Below, piece by piece: positions 8,108 through 17,600 of a stretch of DNA of 22,086 bases. The stretch covers positions 1 through 22,086 of the forward strand of contig DATFLY010000070.1 of NCBI GenBank assembly GCA_035267185.1, read 5' to 3'. The position numbers were made by a program, and so were the translations under genes. This stretch comes from JAUIBE01 sp035267185. Its GTDB lineage: Bacteria > Pseudomonadota > Gammaproteobacteria > Xanthomonadales > SZUA-36. Below the pieces are notes generated by a model. The model searched no databases. It was not told where the DNA came from and saw nothing but the letters and a program-made list of their open reading frames with translations. How positions within the stretch are numbered: the first letter of the stretch is position 1; each line of letters opens with the position of its first letter.

Positions 8108-8635
8108 TTATTCCTCTTTCTCTCCATCGTCTTTCTCGGTCTTTTCCTTGGGCGCAGACACCAATGACTGCAAAAGCGCCGGATCCTGGATGGCCTCGGC
8201 AACCAGTTGCTCTGCATCGGATTTACCGTCCATGAAACTGATGAGATTGTTGAGTTGTGTTCTTGCCTGCAGCAATTTATTCAAAGAATCAACCTTGCGG
8301 GCCACGGCAGCAGGTGAAAAATCGTCCATGCTGTCAAAAGTCAGGTCAACATTGAGTTGCCCATCACCCGTCAGGGTGTTGTCAACCCGAAACGCCGCCC
8401 TGGGTTTAATCGCACGCATGCGATCATCAAAATTGTCAACGTCAAACTCCAGGAATTTGCGTTTATCGACGTTGGGAAGGGGCTCTTCGGGTTTACCGGA
8501 AAGATCCGCCATCACGCCCATGACGAAAGGAAGTTGAACCTTCTTTTCGGCGCCACCTGTCTCGACCTCGTATTCGATCTGAACCCTTGGCGCCCTGTTC
8601 CTCGCTATAAATTTCTGACTGCTTTCTTTGGCCAT
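8108..8635 (-). CDS. tssB: TssB/VipA, T6SS sheath small subunit
   Basis: TssB forms the sheath heterodimer with TssC. The protein is 175 residues. Family blocks are RAPRVQIEYEV (14-24), LPFVMGVMADLSG (35-47) and KFLEFDVDNFDDRM (about 60-73). The C-terminal helix, which in sheath systems reaches ClpV or TagJ, is followed by a highly charged tail rich in Glu and Lys (after about residue 160). The ribosome site is GGAGA, 6 nt before the ATG. The gene starts 96 bp after tssA, the largest internal gap upstream of hcp, and ends 3 bp before tssC. That gap (8636-8731) contains a seven-T run just after the tssA stop but only a weak stem, so I do not call a terminator. Confidence 0.97.
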   Translation of the reverse strand: MAKESSQKFIARNRAPRVQIEYEVETGGAEKKVQLPFVMGVMADLSGKPEEPLPNVDKRKFLEFDVDNFDDRMRAIKPRAAFRVDNTLTGDGQLNVDLTFDSMDDFSPAAVARKVDSLNKLLQARTQLNNLISFMDGKSDAEQLVAEAIQDPALLQSLVSAPKEKTEKDDGEKEE

Positions 8636-8731
8636 GTTTGTCTCCGAGAACCATGAAGCTGAATCGCCTGCGCGATACCCTTACTAAATCCTATACCAAT
8701 CGTGCTTAACGTGCTGAAAAAAACCGCCTGA

Positions 8732-9757
8732 TTACTGTCCTTCGGTGTCTCCACTGACAATCCGTGCCTGGTTCACACTGTCGGGCACCATATCCTGCAG
8801 AATTTCCATGAAGGATTTTTCCACCAGCCGCTGCGCCCGTCGCAGGAGTAATGGTATGGGGCTTGAAGGCTCGTGCCTGGAGTAGTAGTCACAAATGTTA
8901 TCCAGCACACGAACCACGTCGCGTCGGTTGCGGACAGCGCCGGTCATTGCTGCAACGGCCACCTCTCCTTCGCCGGCTTCTGCGCCCTCCCCTTCTGGCG
9001 GCAGTTCTTCAGACGGCATGTATTCCTTCATCACGGTGACCACCCGCCTGAGTGATTTTTCGGCCAGATCGAATACCGGGCCCTGTTCACCCCTGGACTG
9101 TTCCGTCCAGGTCTCGTCGATTTTCTTAAGCAGGTCAATGGAAGCCAACGCGGCATCGAGAGTAGCCTGAAGTTGTTCCGGATCACTTCTCAGGAAGGCC
9201 TCCCTGATGACACCTGGGTCCTGCACGTCATCGTCGTCTCCGGGTGACTCGTTGCCCTCCGCCAGGTCAATGTCATGAACGCTGTATTTACCCAGGCCCT
9301 TGACATCCACAAGCGTCATTTCAGCAACTGAACTGACGATGTATGAATACTCGTTCAGGGTTTCTACCGCATTAATGCGCATGGTGCTGTCATTATCTTC
9401 TTCGTCAAGCTGTGGGTGGACTGAACCCCAGAACTCACCGATATACGTATTCAGAAGTTCGAGACAATCTCGAAAAGTCTCGATGCCTTTGGTGTGAAGG
9501 GAAGCGAGAGCCAGGTGCACCACCACACGGCAATCCCGGGTATTCTCAAGTAAGCCGAGAGCCAGTTTTTCTACCGTCCTCCAGTCCGCCGGGTCTTGTG
9601 GAGGAGGCCTGTTGTCACCGCTGGGTGGGGCGTCACGCCTGGTCTGAGGCTCTGAAAGCCGCACCATCTCCTGGTATTCGGTCTCGTACTCGAGGTTCTC
9701 ACCGCTCGGCGATTCCTCGGAGATTGGCTGGCTAAAATCTGTGGTTATGGAACTCAT
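8732..9757 (-). CDS. tssA: TssA, T6SS tail-assembly cap protein (ImpA family)
   Basis: TssA recruits baseplate components and primes or caps tube and sheath growth. The protein is 341 residues. The ImpA N-terminal domain is clear: PISEESPSGENLEYETEYQE (about 11-30), then a variable, Pro-rich stretch (about 40-57) and the WRTVEKLALGLLENTRDCRV helix. An acidic insertion (EGNESPGDDDDVQDPG) and a Glu/Gly/Ala-rich linker (about 255-270) precede a C-terminal domain with RRDVVRVLDNICDYYSRHEP and PLLLRRAQRLVEKSFMEIL. The latter is the short-type TssA C-terminus seen in P. aeruginosa TssA1. It is the first gene of the left arm, starting 197 bp from the divergent tagH, and its ATG has only a G-rich weak ribosome site. 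Confidence 0.94.
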   Translation of the reverse strand: MSSITTDFSQPISEESPSGENLEYETEYQEMVRLSEPQTRRDAPPSGDNRPPPQDPADWRTVEKLALGLLENTRDCRVVVHLALASLHTKGIETFRDCLELLNTYIGEFWGSVHPQLDEEDNDSTMRINAVETLNEYSYIVSSVAEMTLVDVKGLGKYSVHDIDLAEGNESPGDDDDVQDPGVIREAFLRSDPEQLQATLDAALASIDLLKKIDETWTEQSRGEQGPVFDLAEKSLRRVVTVMKEYMPSEELPPEGEGAEAGEGEVAVAAMTGAVRNRRDVVRVLDNICDYYSRHEPSSPIPLLLRRAQRLVEKSFMEILQDMVPDSVNQARIVSGDTEGQ

Positions 9758-9954
9758 GGACAGCCCCCGAGGCTTGAGTGCCCCAAATTCCCGAATCGGT
9801 GAGTTTCCATTCTATTGAACGATGCCCCCCAAAACCCAGGTCGAAACGGTTGAATTAACGTCATCCGCTAGAGTATAAGGTATTCTATTGGCCGTGCAAC
9901 CAGGGGCGAATTTGCCGTAATTCACTACCGGTACATCCTAACCAGAGCCGATTA
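9758..9954. promoter_or_regulatory. Divergent promoter region between tssA and tagH
   Basis: This 197 bp gap must drive both arms of the cluster. For the minus strand, TTGCAC (9894-9899), a 16 bp spacer and TATACT (9872-9877) make a plausible sigma-70 promoter for tssA. For the plus strand, TTGAAT (9850-9855), an 18 bp spacer and TATAAG (9874-9879) could serve tagH. The two -10 boxes use the same TATA bases, so the two polymerases would exclude each other. ATTCTATTG occurs twice (9809-9817 and 9882-9890). No sigma-54 element or long operator palindrome was found. Confidence 0.5.
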
Positions 9955-11466
9955 ATGTCGATAACATTAAAAATTGTCAGCTACCAGCGTCACACGCCTG
10001 AACAGCATGACTCGTATAGTTCAGACAAAACGCGGATCTCAATTGGACGCAATGCCGACAATGATTTTCCTCTGCCTGACCCTCAGCGTTTTATGTCGGG
10101 GCTGCATTGCTGGATTGAAAATCGGAACGATGGTTGGGAATTGCAGGACGTCAGCACCAACGGCGTGTTCATCAACGGTTCCAAAGAGCGAATTCCGAAG
10201 GACGAAAGCGTCTCACTCAATGAAGGCGACCTGATAAAGCTTGGCGACTACGAGCTGGAGTTTTCGACGAAGGCGGTTCGGGAAGCTGAGCCTGAAGAGG
10301 CAGAAGAAACCGATTTCTTCGCCGCCCCGAAAGATCCCGAAGCCAGAGCAGCAACCTCCAGGGGGCAAAAAGACGTCAATACCCCCTTGTCACAGATGGA
10401 CGAGGGTATGCTTGCCGACCAGATCAGCATTGACGAAATTCACGGCCTGAACCCTCCAGAGGAAGACCCGGATCCGCCGTCATTGCAAGGCAAGGAATCA
10501 CGTGGCTCGGCACTGAGGCAACATTTTCGCGCGCCGGAGGTGACGGCCGACCCACCCCAGGAACCTGAAGCACCATCAGATGCGAACGATGACCTGATGG
10601 CCAAGTACAGGCTAGATCCCGACGAACTGCCCCACCCTGAATGGGACGAGGCCACCGGAACCTGGAAGTCTGTGGCGAAGCCGGACACCCCGGCTCAGGC
10701 CATCAGCGATGAAACAGGCAAAACGGACCAGGGCAGCGATGCCCCGGGCACCACTCCGGTTGAGGCAGAAGCGCCCGAGCAGGAACAAGTCACGCCCGAA
10801 TCTCTTACACCCAAAGCTGATTCACCCAAACCACGGACACCAGGACCCCGGATCAAAGCCGACTCCGCGCTCGCAGCGTTCATGGAAGGCGCCGGACTGG
10901 ATCCTTCCAAATTCAGGCCCGAAGACGAGGCAGCATTTTTTTTCGACCTCGGTATGATTATTCAGAACATGACCGAAGGACTAATGCACACCCTGGCCTC
11001 ACGCCGACATGTCAAACGTGAGTTTCGTGTTGATGAAACGCAGGTCGGTATTCGTGACAATAATCCATTGAAATGGGCGGTTTCAGCAGATGAAGCTCTG
11101 ACCCGCCTGATGACCAATACAGACAGTGCTTACCTGAGCGGGCCCGAGGCTGTCAGCCAGGCCCTAGATGACCTCAATGCGCATCAGCTGGCAGCCCTGG
11201 CCGGCACTGAGGCGGCGTTACGAAATATCCTCAAACGATTCAAACCAGAAAATGTTGAATCGCGACTCGATTCCGGCTCTGTATTCGGCAAACTCATTCC
11301 CGGGTTTAAGAAAGCCAGGCACTGGGATTTGTACAGGGCCTTATATAATGAGGTGTCCGAAGCTGCTGATGATGACTTTCAACATCTGTTCGGCTCGCAG
11401 TTTCGAAAGGCGTACGAAGAACAACTCAATCGAATCGCCAGTTCACGCAAGGAGTCTTCTCAATGA
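9955..11466 (+). CDS. tagH: TagH/Fha, FHA-domain T6SS regulator/scaffold
   Basis: This is the T6SS FHA-domain protein (Fha1/ImpI type). In P. aeruginosa it is phosphorylated by PpkA, dephosphorylated by PppA, and promotes assembly. The protein is 503 residues. The FHA domain covers about residues 5-105, with the phosphothreonine-binding pattern G31-R32, S48-x-x-H51 and the D65-x-S-T-N-G70 loop. Residues 110-310 are a low-complexity linker rich in Pro, Glu, Asp and Gln. The conserved TagH C-terminal domain begins around AAFMEGAGLDPSKFRPED (about 302-319) and runs to the end with GMIIQNMTEGLM and the FGSQFRKAYEEQL motif. The last codons overlap the tssJ start by 4 bp (ATGA). It leads the right arm, as in HSI-I. 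The matching kinase is not in the window. Confidence 0.93.
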   Translation: MSITLKIVSYQRHTPEQHDSYSSDKTRISIGRNADNDFPLPDPQRFMSGLHCWIENRNDGWELQDVSTNGVFINGSKERIPKDESVSLNEGDLIKLGDYELEFSTKAVREAEPEEAEETDFFAAPKDPEARAATSRGQKDVNTPLSQMDEGMLADQISIDEIHGLNPPEEDPDPPSLQGKESRGSALRQHFRAPEVTADPPQEPEAPSDANDDLMAKYRLDPDELPHPEWDEATGTWKSVAKPDTPAQAISDETGKTDQGSDAPGTTPVEAEAPEQEQVTPESLTPKADSPKPRTPGPRIKADSALAAFMEGAGLDPSKFRPEDEAAFFFDLGMIIQNMTEGLMHTLASRRHVKREFRVDETQVGIRDNNPLKWAVSADEALTRLMTNTDSAYLSGPEAVSQALDDLNAHQLAALAGTEAALRNILKRFKPENVESRLDSGSVFGKLIPGFKKARHWDLYRALYNEVSEAADDDFQHLFGSQFRKAYEEQLNRIASSRKESSQ

Positions 11467-11939
11467 CCAAAAAGCTCGTCATGGCTTCAGTTGCCCTTAT
11501 GCTGCTTGCTCTGTTGCTGTCAGCCTGCGGCTCCGCGCCCAAGTCAAACAAAGAAAAACTGGAAATACGAATCTCAGCGACCAGCGATGTGAATCCCGAT
11601 CTCAACGATCGTCCTTCTCCTGTTATCCTCCACATTCTCGAGCTGACTTCGATTGACGGGTTCAACAGGGCAACTTTTTTCGAGCTGACCGAAAATGATG
11701 CAGCGGCACTCGGCGGAGATGTACTGAATAAATCAGAGATCATACTGACACCAGGCGGCACCTCCGAGACTGTGCTCGACATGGATTCGCAAATCAGTTT
11801 CCTGGGTTTCGTGGCAGCCTATCGGGATATCGACAATTCACGCTGGCGCGTGTCGCAGGAGGTTATTCCGGGAAAGACCGATTTCGTAACGCTTGACATC
11901 GGCAGGCAGCAAATCACCATCGCCGAAGTTAACAACTAA
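11463..11939 (+). CDS. tssJ: TssJ, T6SS outer-membrane lipoprotein
   Basis: TssJ is the outer-membrane lipoprotein of the trans-envelope complex and binds the periplasmic C-terminus of TssM. The protein is 158 residues. A type II signal peptide is visible: MTKKLVMAS, a Leu-rich core, and the lipobox L19-S20-A21-C22. The mature protein would start at Cys22. The residue after it is Gly, not Asp, so Lol transport to the outer membrane is expected. The mature part has the transthyretin-like TssJ pattern: PSPVILHILELTSIDGFNRA, FFELTENDA and the SQISFLGFVAAYRDID stretch. An AAGGAG ribosome site lies 8 nt before the ATG, inside the end of tagH. The gene order tagH-tssJ-tssK is conserved. Confidence 0.95.
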   Translation: MTKKLVMASVALMLLALLLSACGSAPKSNKEKLEIRISATSDVNPDLNDRPSPVILHILELTSIDGFNRATFFELTENDAAALGGDVLNKSEIILTPGGTSETVLDMDSQISFLGFVAAYRDIDNSRWRVSQEVIPGKTDFVTLDIGRQQITIAEVNN

Positions 11940-11965
11940 AACCGCCAGCACCCAGAGGTTCAAGA

Positions 11966-13303
11966 ATGTCCTGGACAGCAAAAACAATCTGGTCGGAAGG
12001 CATGTTCCTTCGACCGCAACATTTCCAGCAGCATGACCGCTATCTTGAGGCGATGGTTGAAGATCGATGCAGCTCGCTTCGACCCTACGCCTGGGGTATC
12101 CGTGAATTGGAAATCAATGAGGAAGCGCTGGGACTCGGCAAAATTGACATCGCTCGCTGTCGCGTCGTGCTGGCCGACGGTACGACGGTCAACATACCTG
12201 CCGGCGATTCGGCACCGGAAGCGCTGGCATTGGACAGCAACACCCGCGATGAAACCATATACCTGTGTTTGCTGTCACGGCGATATGGCAGTAACGAGGT
12301 CAGTCGCGAGGAAGATTCGGATGACGTGACACGCCTGACCGCGAAAGTCATGGATGTGCGAGATACCAGCGTTGCAATGGACACCAGCGGACCCATTGAA
12401 CTGGGCCACAAAAACCTCAGACTCCTTCGCGAGAATGACGAACGCGCAGATTACACCTGCATCGGGGTCGTGCGCGTTGTCGAAGTCCGCAACGACAACA
12501 CAGTCGTTCTCGATCGGGACTACATTCCTCCGGCACTGGATTGCCGGGCCGTACCCCAGCTTTCGGGGTACATCAAGGATCTCCAGGGACTGCTAAAGCA
12601 GCGTGGTGAAAGACTGGCCGGCAGAGTCGGCGCGGCACATGGAGGCACGGCTGACACCGGCGACTTCATGCTTTTGCAAACCATCAACCGTTATCAGCCT
12701 TTGTTTTGCCATCTGGCTACGCTTTCAGATTTTCACCCCGAAACCCTCTACGGAATCTGTCTTCAGATGGCCGGTGAGTTGAGCACTTTTACCAGCAACA
12801 CTCAACGCCCCTCGGAATACCCGGTTTATGACCATGAAGATCTGTTGGGGTGTTTCAAGCCGCTTATTGCGGAACTTCGTGAAGCGCTGACCAAGGTCAT
12901 GGTCGCTACTGCCGAACGGATTGAGTTGAAACTGAAGCCGGGAGATGTCTACAAGGCAGACATCCATGATCGGTCACTTTTCGAAAACTATTATTGGGTA
13001 CTGGCCATCAACGCAGACATGCCTCCTGAGGAAATCCGCACCCTGTTGCCACAGCAGGCCAAGATAGGCACCACAGATCAGATTGCCAACCTGGTCAGGC
13101 TGCAGATTCCCGGGGTCGGTCTGTCGACACTGGCGCAGGCACCACGCGAAATTCCATACCATGCCGGTTTCCAGTATTTTGAGCTGGACCGGCGCGGAGA
13201 TATGTGGAGCCAGATTCGAGAATCCGGCGCGCTGGCCTTGCATGCCGGGGGTAACTTTCCCGGCATCAAGTTCCAGATGTGGGCGATAAAGACCAGGAAT
13301 TAG
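11966..13303 (+). CDS. tssK: TssK, T6SS baseplate-to-membrane connector (ImpJ/VasE family)
   Basis: TssK trimers link the TssEFG baseplate to the cytoplasmic parts of TssL and TssM, and resemble phage receptor-binding proteins. The protein is 445 residues, standard for the family. The signature EGMFLRPQHFQQHDRY (11-26) is diagnostic. Later conserved stretches are DFMLLQTINRYQPLF and YPVYDHEDLLGCF. The C-terminal head domain ends with QYFELDRRGDMWSQIRES and FPGIKFQMWAIK. AGAGG lies 8 nt before the ATG. The gene starts 26 bp after tssJ and ends 5 bp before the preferred tssL start. Confidence 0.97.
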   Translation: MSWTAKTIWSEGMFLRPQHFQQHDRYLEAMVEDRCSSLRPYAWGIRELEINEEALGLGKIDIARCRVVLADGTTVNIPAGDSAPEALALDSNTRDETIYLCLLSRRYGSNEVSREEDSDDVTRLTAKVMDVRDTSVAMDTSGPIELGHKNLRLLRENDERADYTCIGVVRVVEVRNDNTVVLDRDYIPPALDCRAVPQLSGYIKDLQGLLKQRGERLAGRVGAAHGGTADTGDFMLLQTINRYQPLFCHLATLSDFHPETLYGICLQMAGELSTFTSNTQRPSEYPVYDHEDLLGCFKPLIAELREALTKVMVATAERIELKLKPGDVYKADIHDRSLFENYYWVLAINADMPPEEIRTLLPQQAKIGTTDQIANLVRLQIPGVGLSTLAQAPREIPYHAGFQYFELDRRGDMWSQIRESGALALHAGGNFPGIKFQMWAIKTRN

Positions 13304-13308
13304 GGCAG

Positions 13309-14646
13309 ATGGCGGACCCCAAAGATCCTTTCGGAAACTCCGACGACGAACGCACTATTATTCGGCCCAATCCTGGCCGCCGGGCAGCGCAACAGGTCCA
13401 ACAACCTCAATCACAAACTCCGCCTTCCCAAGGCGCAGCAGTGGACCTGGCGAAAATGTCAGGCCTTAATCCGCTGGACACGGCAGCCTCGCTGTTGCTT
13501 AATCTGCTTGGGCAAATTCGAAATACCACATCGCACCCGGATCCCAATGGTCTGCACAGCCAGCTTGGAGCGGAAATCCGGAGTTTCGAATCGCGTGCGC
13601 AAAATGCCGGTCTTTCACCGGAAACTGTGTTCACGGCCCGATATATCCTTTGTACGACCATTGACGAATTTGTATTGAGCACACCGTGGGGCGCCAACAG
13701 CGTGTTTCGCAATCAGAGCCTGCTGCAAATGTTCCACCAGGAAAGACTGGGCGGGGAAAAGTTTTTCCAGTTGCTGGACAGCATGATTCGCGATCCGGCC
13801 CGCAACATCGATCTTCTTGAGCTTATGTATGTGTGTCTCGCACTTGGATTCCAGGGCCGTTATCGCGTCGAGCGCGACGGCACCAACACGCTCGAAGCCA
13901 TCCGGGAAAACCTCTACCGCACAATTCGCAATCAGCGTGGCGACATAGAACATGGCCTTTCACCTCACTGGGAAGGCATCGACAACAGCGTGCAGGGCAG
14001 GAAGGTCAAAATTCCGCTCTGGGCTTTGGTCACAATTACCTTCGCCGTGCTGGCTTTCATCTTTGTTGGCTTCACCTTTGGGCTTAAGCGAGGCAGTGAG
14101 CCAATCTACGCTGACCTCAGCACCACAGGCACCGAACAAAACCTGCTGCCCATCAGAACCCTTTCTTCACCCCCGGTCAGGCGCATAGCGGATCCGAAGC
14201 CGGAACGATTCAGTCTCAGAATTTTTCTCTCTCCCGAAATTGAGCGCAGTGAAGTCAGCGTTGACGAACAACCGGACAAGACGGTGGTTTTGATACATGG
14301 AGATGGATTGTTCGATTCTGGCGTGGATGTCGTTCGGCCGGCCTACCAGCCCGTTCTCACAAGAATCGGCGAAGGGCTTGAGCAGACCAGGGGCCGAATT
14401 GAAGTAATCGGACATTCGGACAATGTCCCGATTTCTACACGACGCTTTCCTTCGAACCAGAGCCTCTCGCAGGCCCGGGCCGAGGAAGTGGTCAGAATGC
14501 TGAACGAAGTGGTCAGCGACAATGAGCGCATGCGTGCCCTTGGCATGGCTGATCGGGCGCCGATTGCCCCGAACGATTCATCCGAAGGACGCGCGCTTAA
14601 CCGGCGGGTCGAAATCACTGTTTATGAACGGGCTCGGGGTAACTAG
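13309..14646 (+). CDS. tssL: TssL, DotU-type T6SS membrane protein with OmpA peptidoglycan-binding domain
   Basis: TssL is the inner-membrane partner of TssM; its cytoplasmic DotU domain binds TssK and the baseplate. I prefer the ATG at 13309 (445 residues, MADPKDPFGNSDDERTIIRP), which is the usual family start and lies just after the tssK stop. An in-frame GTG at 13279 would add 10 residues and overlap tssK. A Pro/Gln-rich leader (to about 50) precedes the DotU domain (about 55-220). A single membrane segment, WALVTITFAVLAFIFVGFTF, sits at about 238-257. The periplasmic part ends in an OmpA-like peptidoglycan-binding domain (about 340-443) with EVIGHSDN and ALNRRVEITV. This is the extended form of TssL, which anchors itself to the cell wall without a separate TagL. 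Confidence 0.95.
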   Translation: MADPKDPFGNSDDERTIIRPNPGRRAAQQVQQPQSQTPPSQGAAVDLAKMSGLNPLDTAASLLLNLLGQIRNTTSHPDPNGLHSQLGAEIRSFESRAQNAGLSPETVFTARYILCTTIDEFVLSTPWGANSVFRNQSLLQMFHQERLGGEKFFQLLDSMIRDPARNIDLLELMYVCLALGFQGRYRVERDGTNTLEAIRENLYRTIRNQRGDIEHGLSPHWEGIDNSVQGRKVKIPLWALVTITFAVLAFIFVGFTFGLKRGSEPIYADLSTTGTEQNLLPIRTLSSPPVRRIADPKPERFSLRIFLSPEIERSEVSVDEQPDKTVVLIHGDGLFDSGVDVVRPAYQPVLTRIGEGLEQTRGRIEVIGHSDNVPISTRRFPSNQSLSQARAEEVVRMLNEVVSDNERMRALGMADRAPIAPNDSSEGRALNRRVEITVYERARGN

Positions 14647-17600
14647 ATGGAAGGATTAATTGGTCGCCTCATCTCGATGGGTATGTTCCGCTACCTTGGC
14701 GTGGGCGCCGCTGCCCTGTTCATCTGGTACATGGGTCCCTACATTGAATTTCTCCGGCCAGCCAAAAACAGGCTGATCTGCATACTCATTGTTGCTGCGC
14801 TTTTCGGTCTTTACACGCTAACCCGCTGGATCCTTGCCAAGCGCAAAGAAAAAAACATGTCGAAGGACCTGGCGGAAAACGCGGACGAGGAAGTTGATCG
14901 CTCCCGTGAACGCAGTGACGAGGAAATTGCCACACTCAAGGACAAATTCGACGAAGCACTCAGCGTTCTCAAGAAAAGTGGCAAGGGCAAGTTCCGACAT
15001 GGCGGTTTGTACTCTCTACCCTGGTACATGATCATCGGTCCACCCGGTGCCGGCAAAACCACCTTGCTGGTTCATTCCGGACTACGGTTCCCGCTGGCCG
15101 ACAAGATGGGCCTAAAAAAACTGGCGGGCGTGGGCGGCACGCGATTTTGTGATTGGTGGTTCACCGATGAAGCAGTGATTGTCGATACGGCTGGCCGTTA
15201 TGTCATGCAGGACAGTGACGAGAAAGTCGACAATGCAGCCTGGCTTGGATTCCTGCGCATGCTGCGCAAAAACCGCAAGCGACGTCCCATCAATGGCATC
15301 GTGGTGGCCATCAGCATCGACGAACTGTCTCGCAGCAGTGAAGTTGATCGAGAGCGGGCAGCCGTCGCGGTCCGGGCCCGCGTCCAGGAACTGTATGAGC
15401 AGCTTGGTGTGCGCTTTCCCATTTATGTCATGTTCACCAAGTGTGATCTGCTGGCCGGGTTCATGGAATTTTTTGATGATCTTGACCGCCATGAACGAGA
15501 GCAGGTTTGGGGAACAACCTTTAACATAAATGTCGATCTGCATGAGGAACTGGAGGGTGAGCTCGACCTATTGCAGGACCACCTTGAAGCCAGGCTGGTG
15601 CAGCGCCTTCAGCAGGAGCGCGATCCCCAGCGCCGTAACCTGATTTACAACTTCCAGGGCTCATTCAACGCCGTCAAACCACTTGTTACAGGGTTTATGG
15701 AGCGTGCCTTCAAACCCAGTCGGTACGAAACGGCACCATTTTTGCGCGGCGTGTATTTCACCAGCGGCACCCAGGAAGGCACGCCATTTAACCGCCTGAT
15801 CAGCCAGTTGGCACGAAACTTCAGCCTCACCAGTGCCACTGCATATTCCGGTTCAGGCCAGGGCAAGAGCTTTTTTGTCCGCGATCTGCTCAGCAAGGTG
15901 ATATTTGGCGAATCCGGACTGGCGGGTACCAATCTCAAGGCCCAGCGGATCTACGGCCTGATGCGTGCCGGCGGATTCATTGCGGTTGGCATCATTCCTC
16001 TTTTACTTGTTGCCTTGTGGTGGTGGAGTTCGATCAACAATCACGGAATGATTGATTCGCTTGATGATGACGCCAGGCAGATCACCGAGACCATCGAGAC
16101 TGTTTCTCCCCAGAACACATCACTGGTGAGCGTGCTGCCGGTGCTCAATGAAGGGCGCGAACTCACCACCGGCTACGCAGCGAGCAAGGAAAGCGTTCCG
16201 CTCAAAATGCAATTCGGCCTTTACCAGGGGCGGCGCCTGGCGAAGAACCTGACAATTCCTGCCTACCAGCGCCTGCTTGAAAACGCATTTCTTTCCAGGA
16301 TCCTTGTCAGCCTCGAACAACAACTGCGAGACAACCTCAGCAACCCGGAATACGCCTACCAGGCGCTCAAAACCTACCTGATGCTGGGTGACGACGAGCG
16401 CCTCAATACCGGGTACGTCAGGCGTTACATCTCCACTGACTGGCAGGCGCGATTCGGTGACTCACTATCCAGCGAGCAATACGCAGACCTGGAAAGTCAT
16501 CTCGATGCCCTGCTGGATTTGCGGCCCTTTGCCCTGCCGTTTCCGCTGGATGACAACCTGATCGAACGCGTGCGAGGCGCGCTGGAACAGACCTCGCCCG
16601 CACAACGCGCCTATGCCATGATCAAGAGTGAAATCCTGACTGAAGGCGAGGAGTTCACTGCTGCCCGTGAGGGTGGCCCGGATGCACGCCAGGCACTGAT
16701 CCGCCTGAGTGGAGAGCCGCTCACGCGTGGCGTGCCAGCGATGTTCTCGCCCGAGGGCTACTACCAGATGTTCGTCCCGACCCAGGCGCGGGTGATCGGC
16801 GAGCAGGAAGACGAGTTCTGGATTTTTGCGACCGAAGCAGCCCAGGGCAGCAGTATCGATTCTGCCGAACTGACCAACCAGGTCTCGACACTGTATTTCG
16901 ATGATTTCATCGAAACCTGGTGGGAGTTCCTTGCTGACATTCGCATCCGTCGATTCAGCACTTTCGCTGAAGCTGCCGAGATCCTGAGGATCATTACCAG
17001 TGACGACTCACCACCAGTGCTTGTCCTCCAGGGGGCAGCGCAGAAAACGCAACTGATGCCGGATGCAATCGCTGGTGATGACGACAATGAATCGTTCATC
17101 GGGGCCGTCACCGAACTCATTGGTGCGAATGGTGAGGAGATTCCCTTTGTTTCGCCTGCCGCAGTCGATCGTGAATTTCGACCCCTGCATGACCTGATGG
17201 AAAGGCGCGACGGTCGTCCCTCAGCCCTCGATGGAATCATGGAAGACATCGAGGAACTCTACACTTATGTCCACGCGCTGGCGCGCAGCGGCACAGGTGA
17301 TGTCTCCGCCGGTATGCAGAGCGATTTCTCCAACGCGGTCAATCGGGTGAGGATGTCTGGCGGTTACGCACCGACACCGATCGATGGCTGGATCGAGGAA
17401 CTGGCCAGCCAGAACGAGGGCCTGGTCGCCGGCCGAACCATGGCTGCGTTGCAGGCTCGCTGGCAGGCCGAAGTTGTGCCTTTCTGCAGCAACGCCCTGT
17501 CTAATCGATACCCATTCAGCCCGGGAAGCGACAGTGAAGTTTCCTTGCAGGACTTTGGGCAGTTTTTCGGCCCTGGCGGTGTCCTCGACCGCTTCTTCCA

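Noticed and set aside
8715..8731. Possible terminator after tssA (seven-T run on the minus strand)
   Set aside because: Only a 4 bp stem with a large loop can be drawn, so it is too weak to call.
13279..13308. Longer tssL starting at a GTG inside tssK
   Set aside because: The extra ten residues are not family-like, while the ATG at 13309 gives the usual N-terminus just after the tssK stop.
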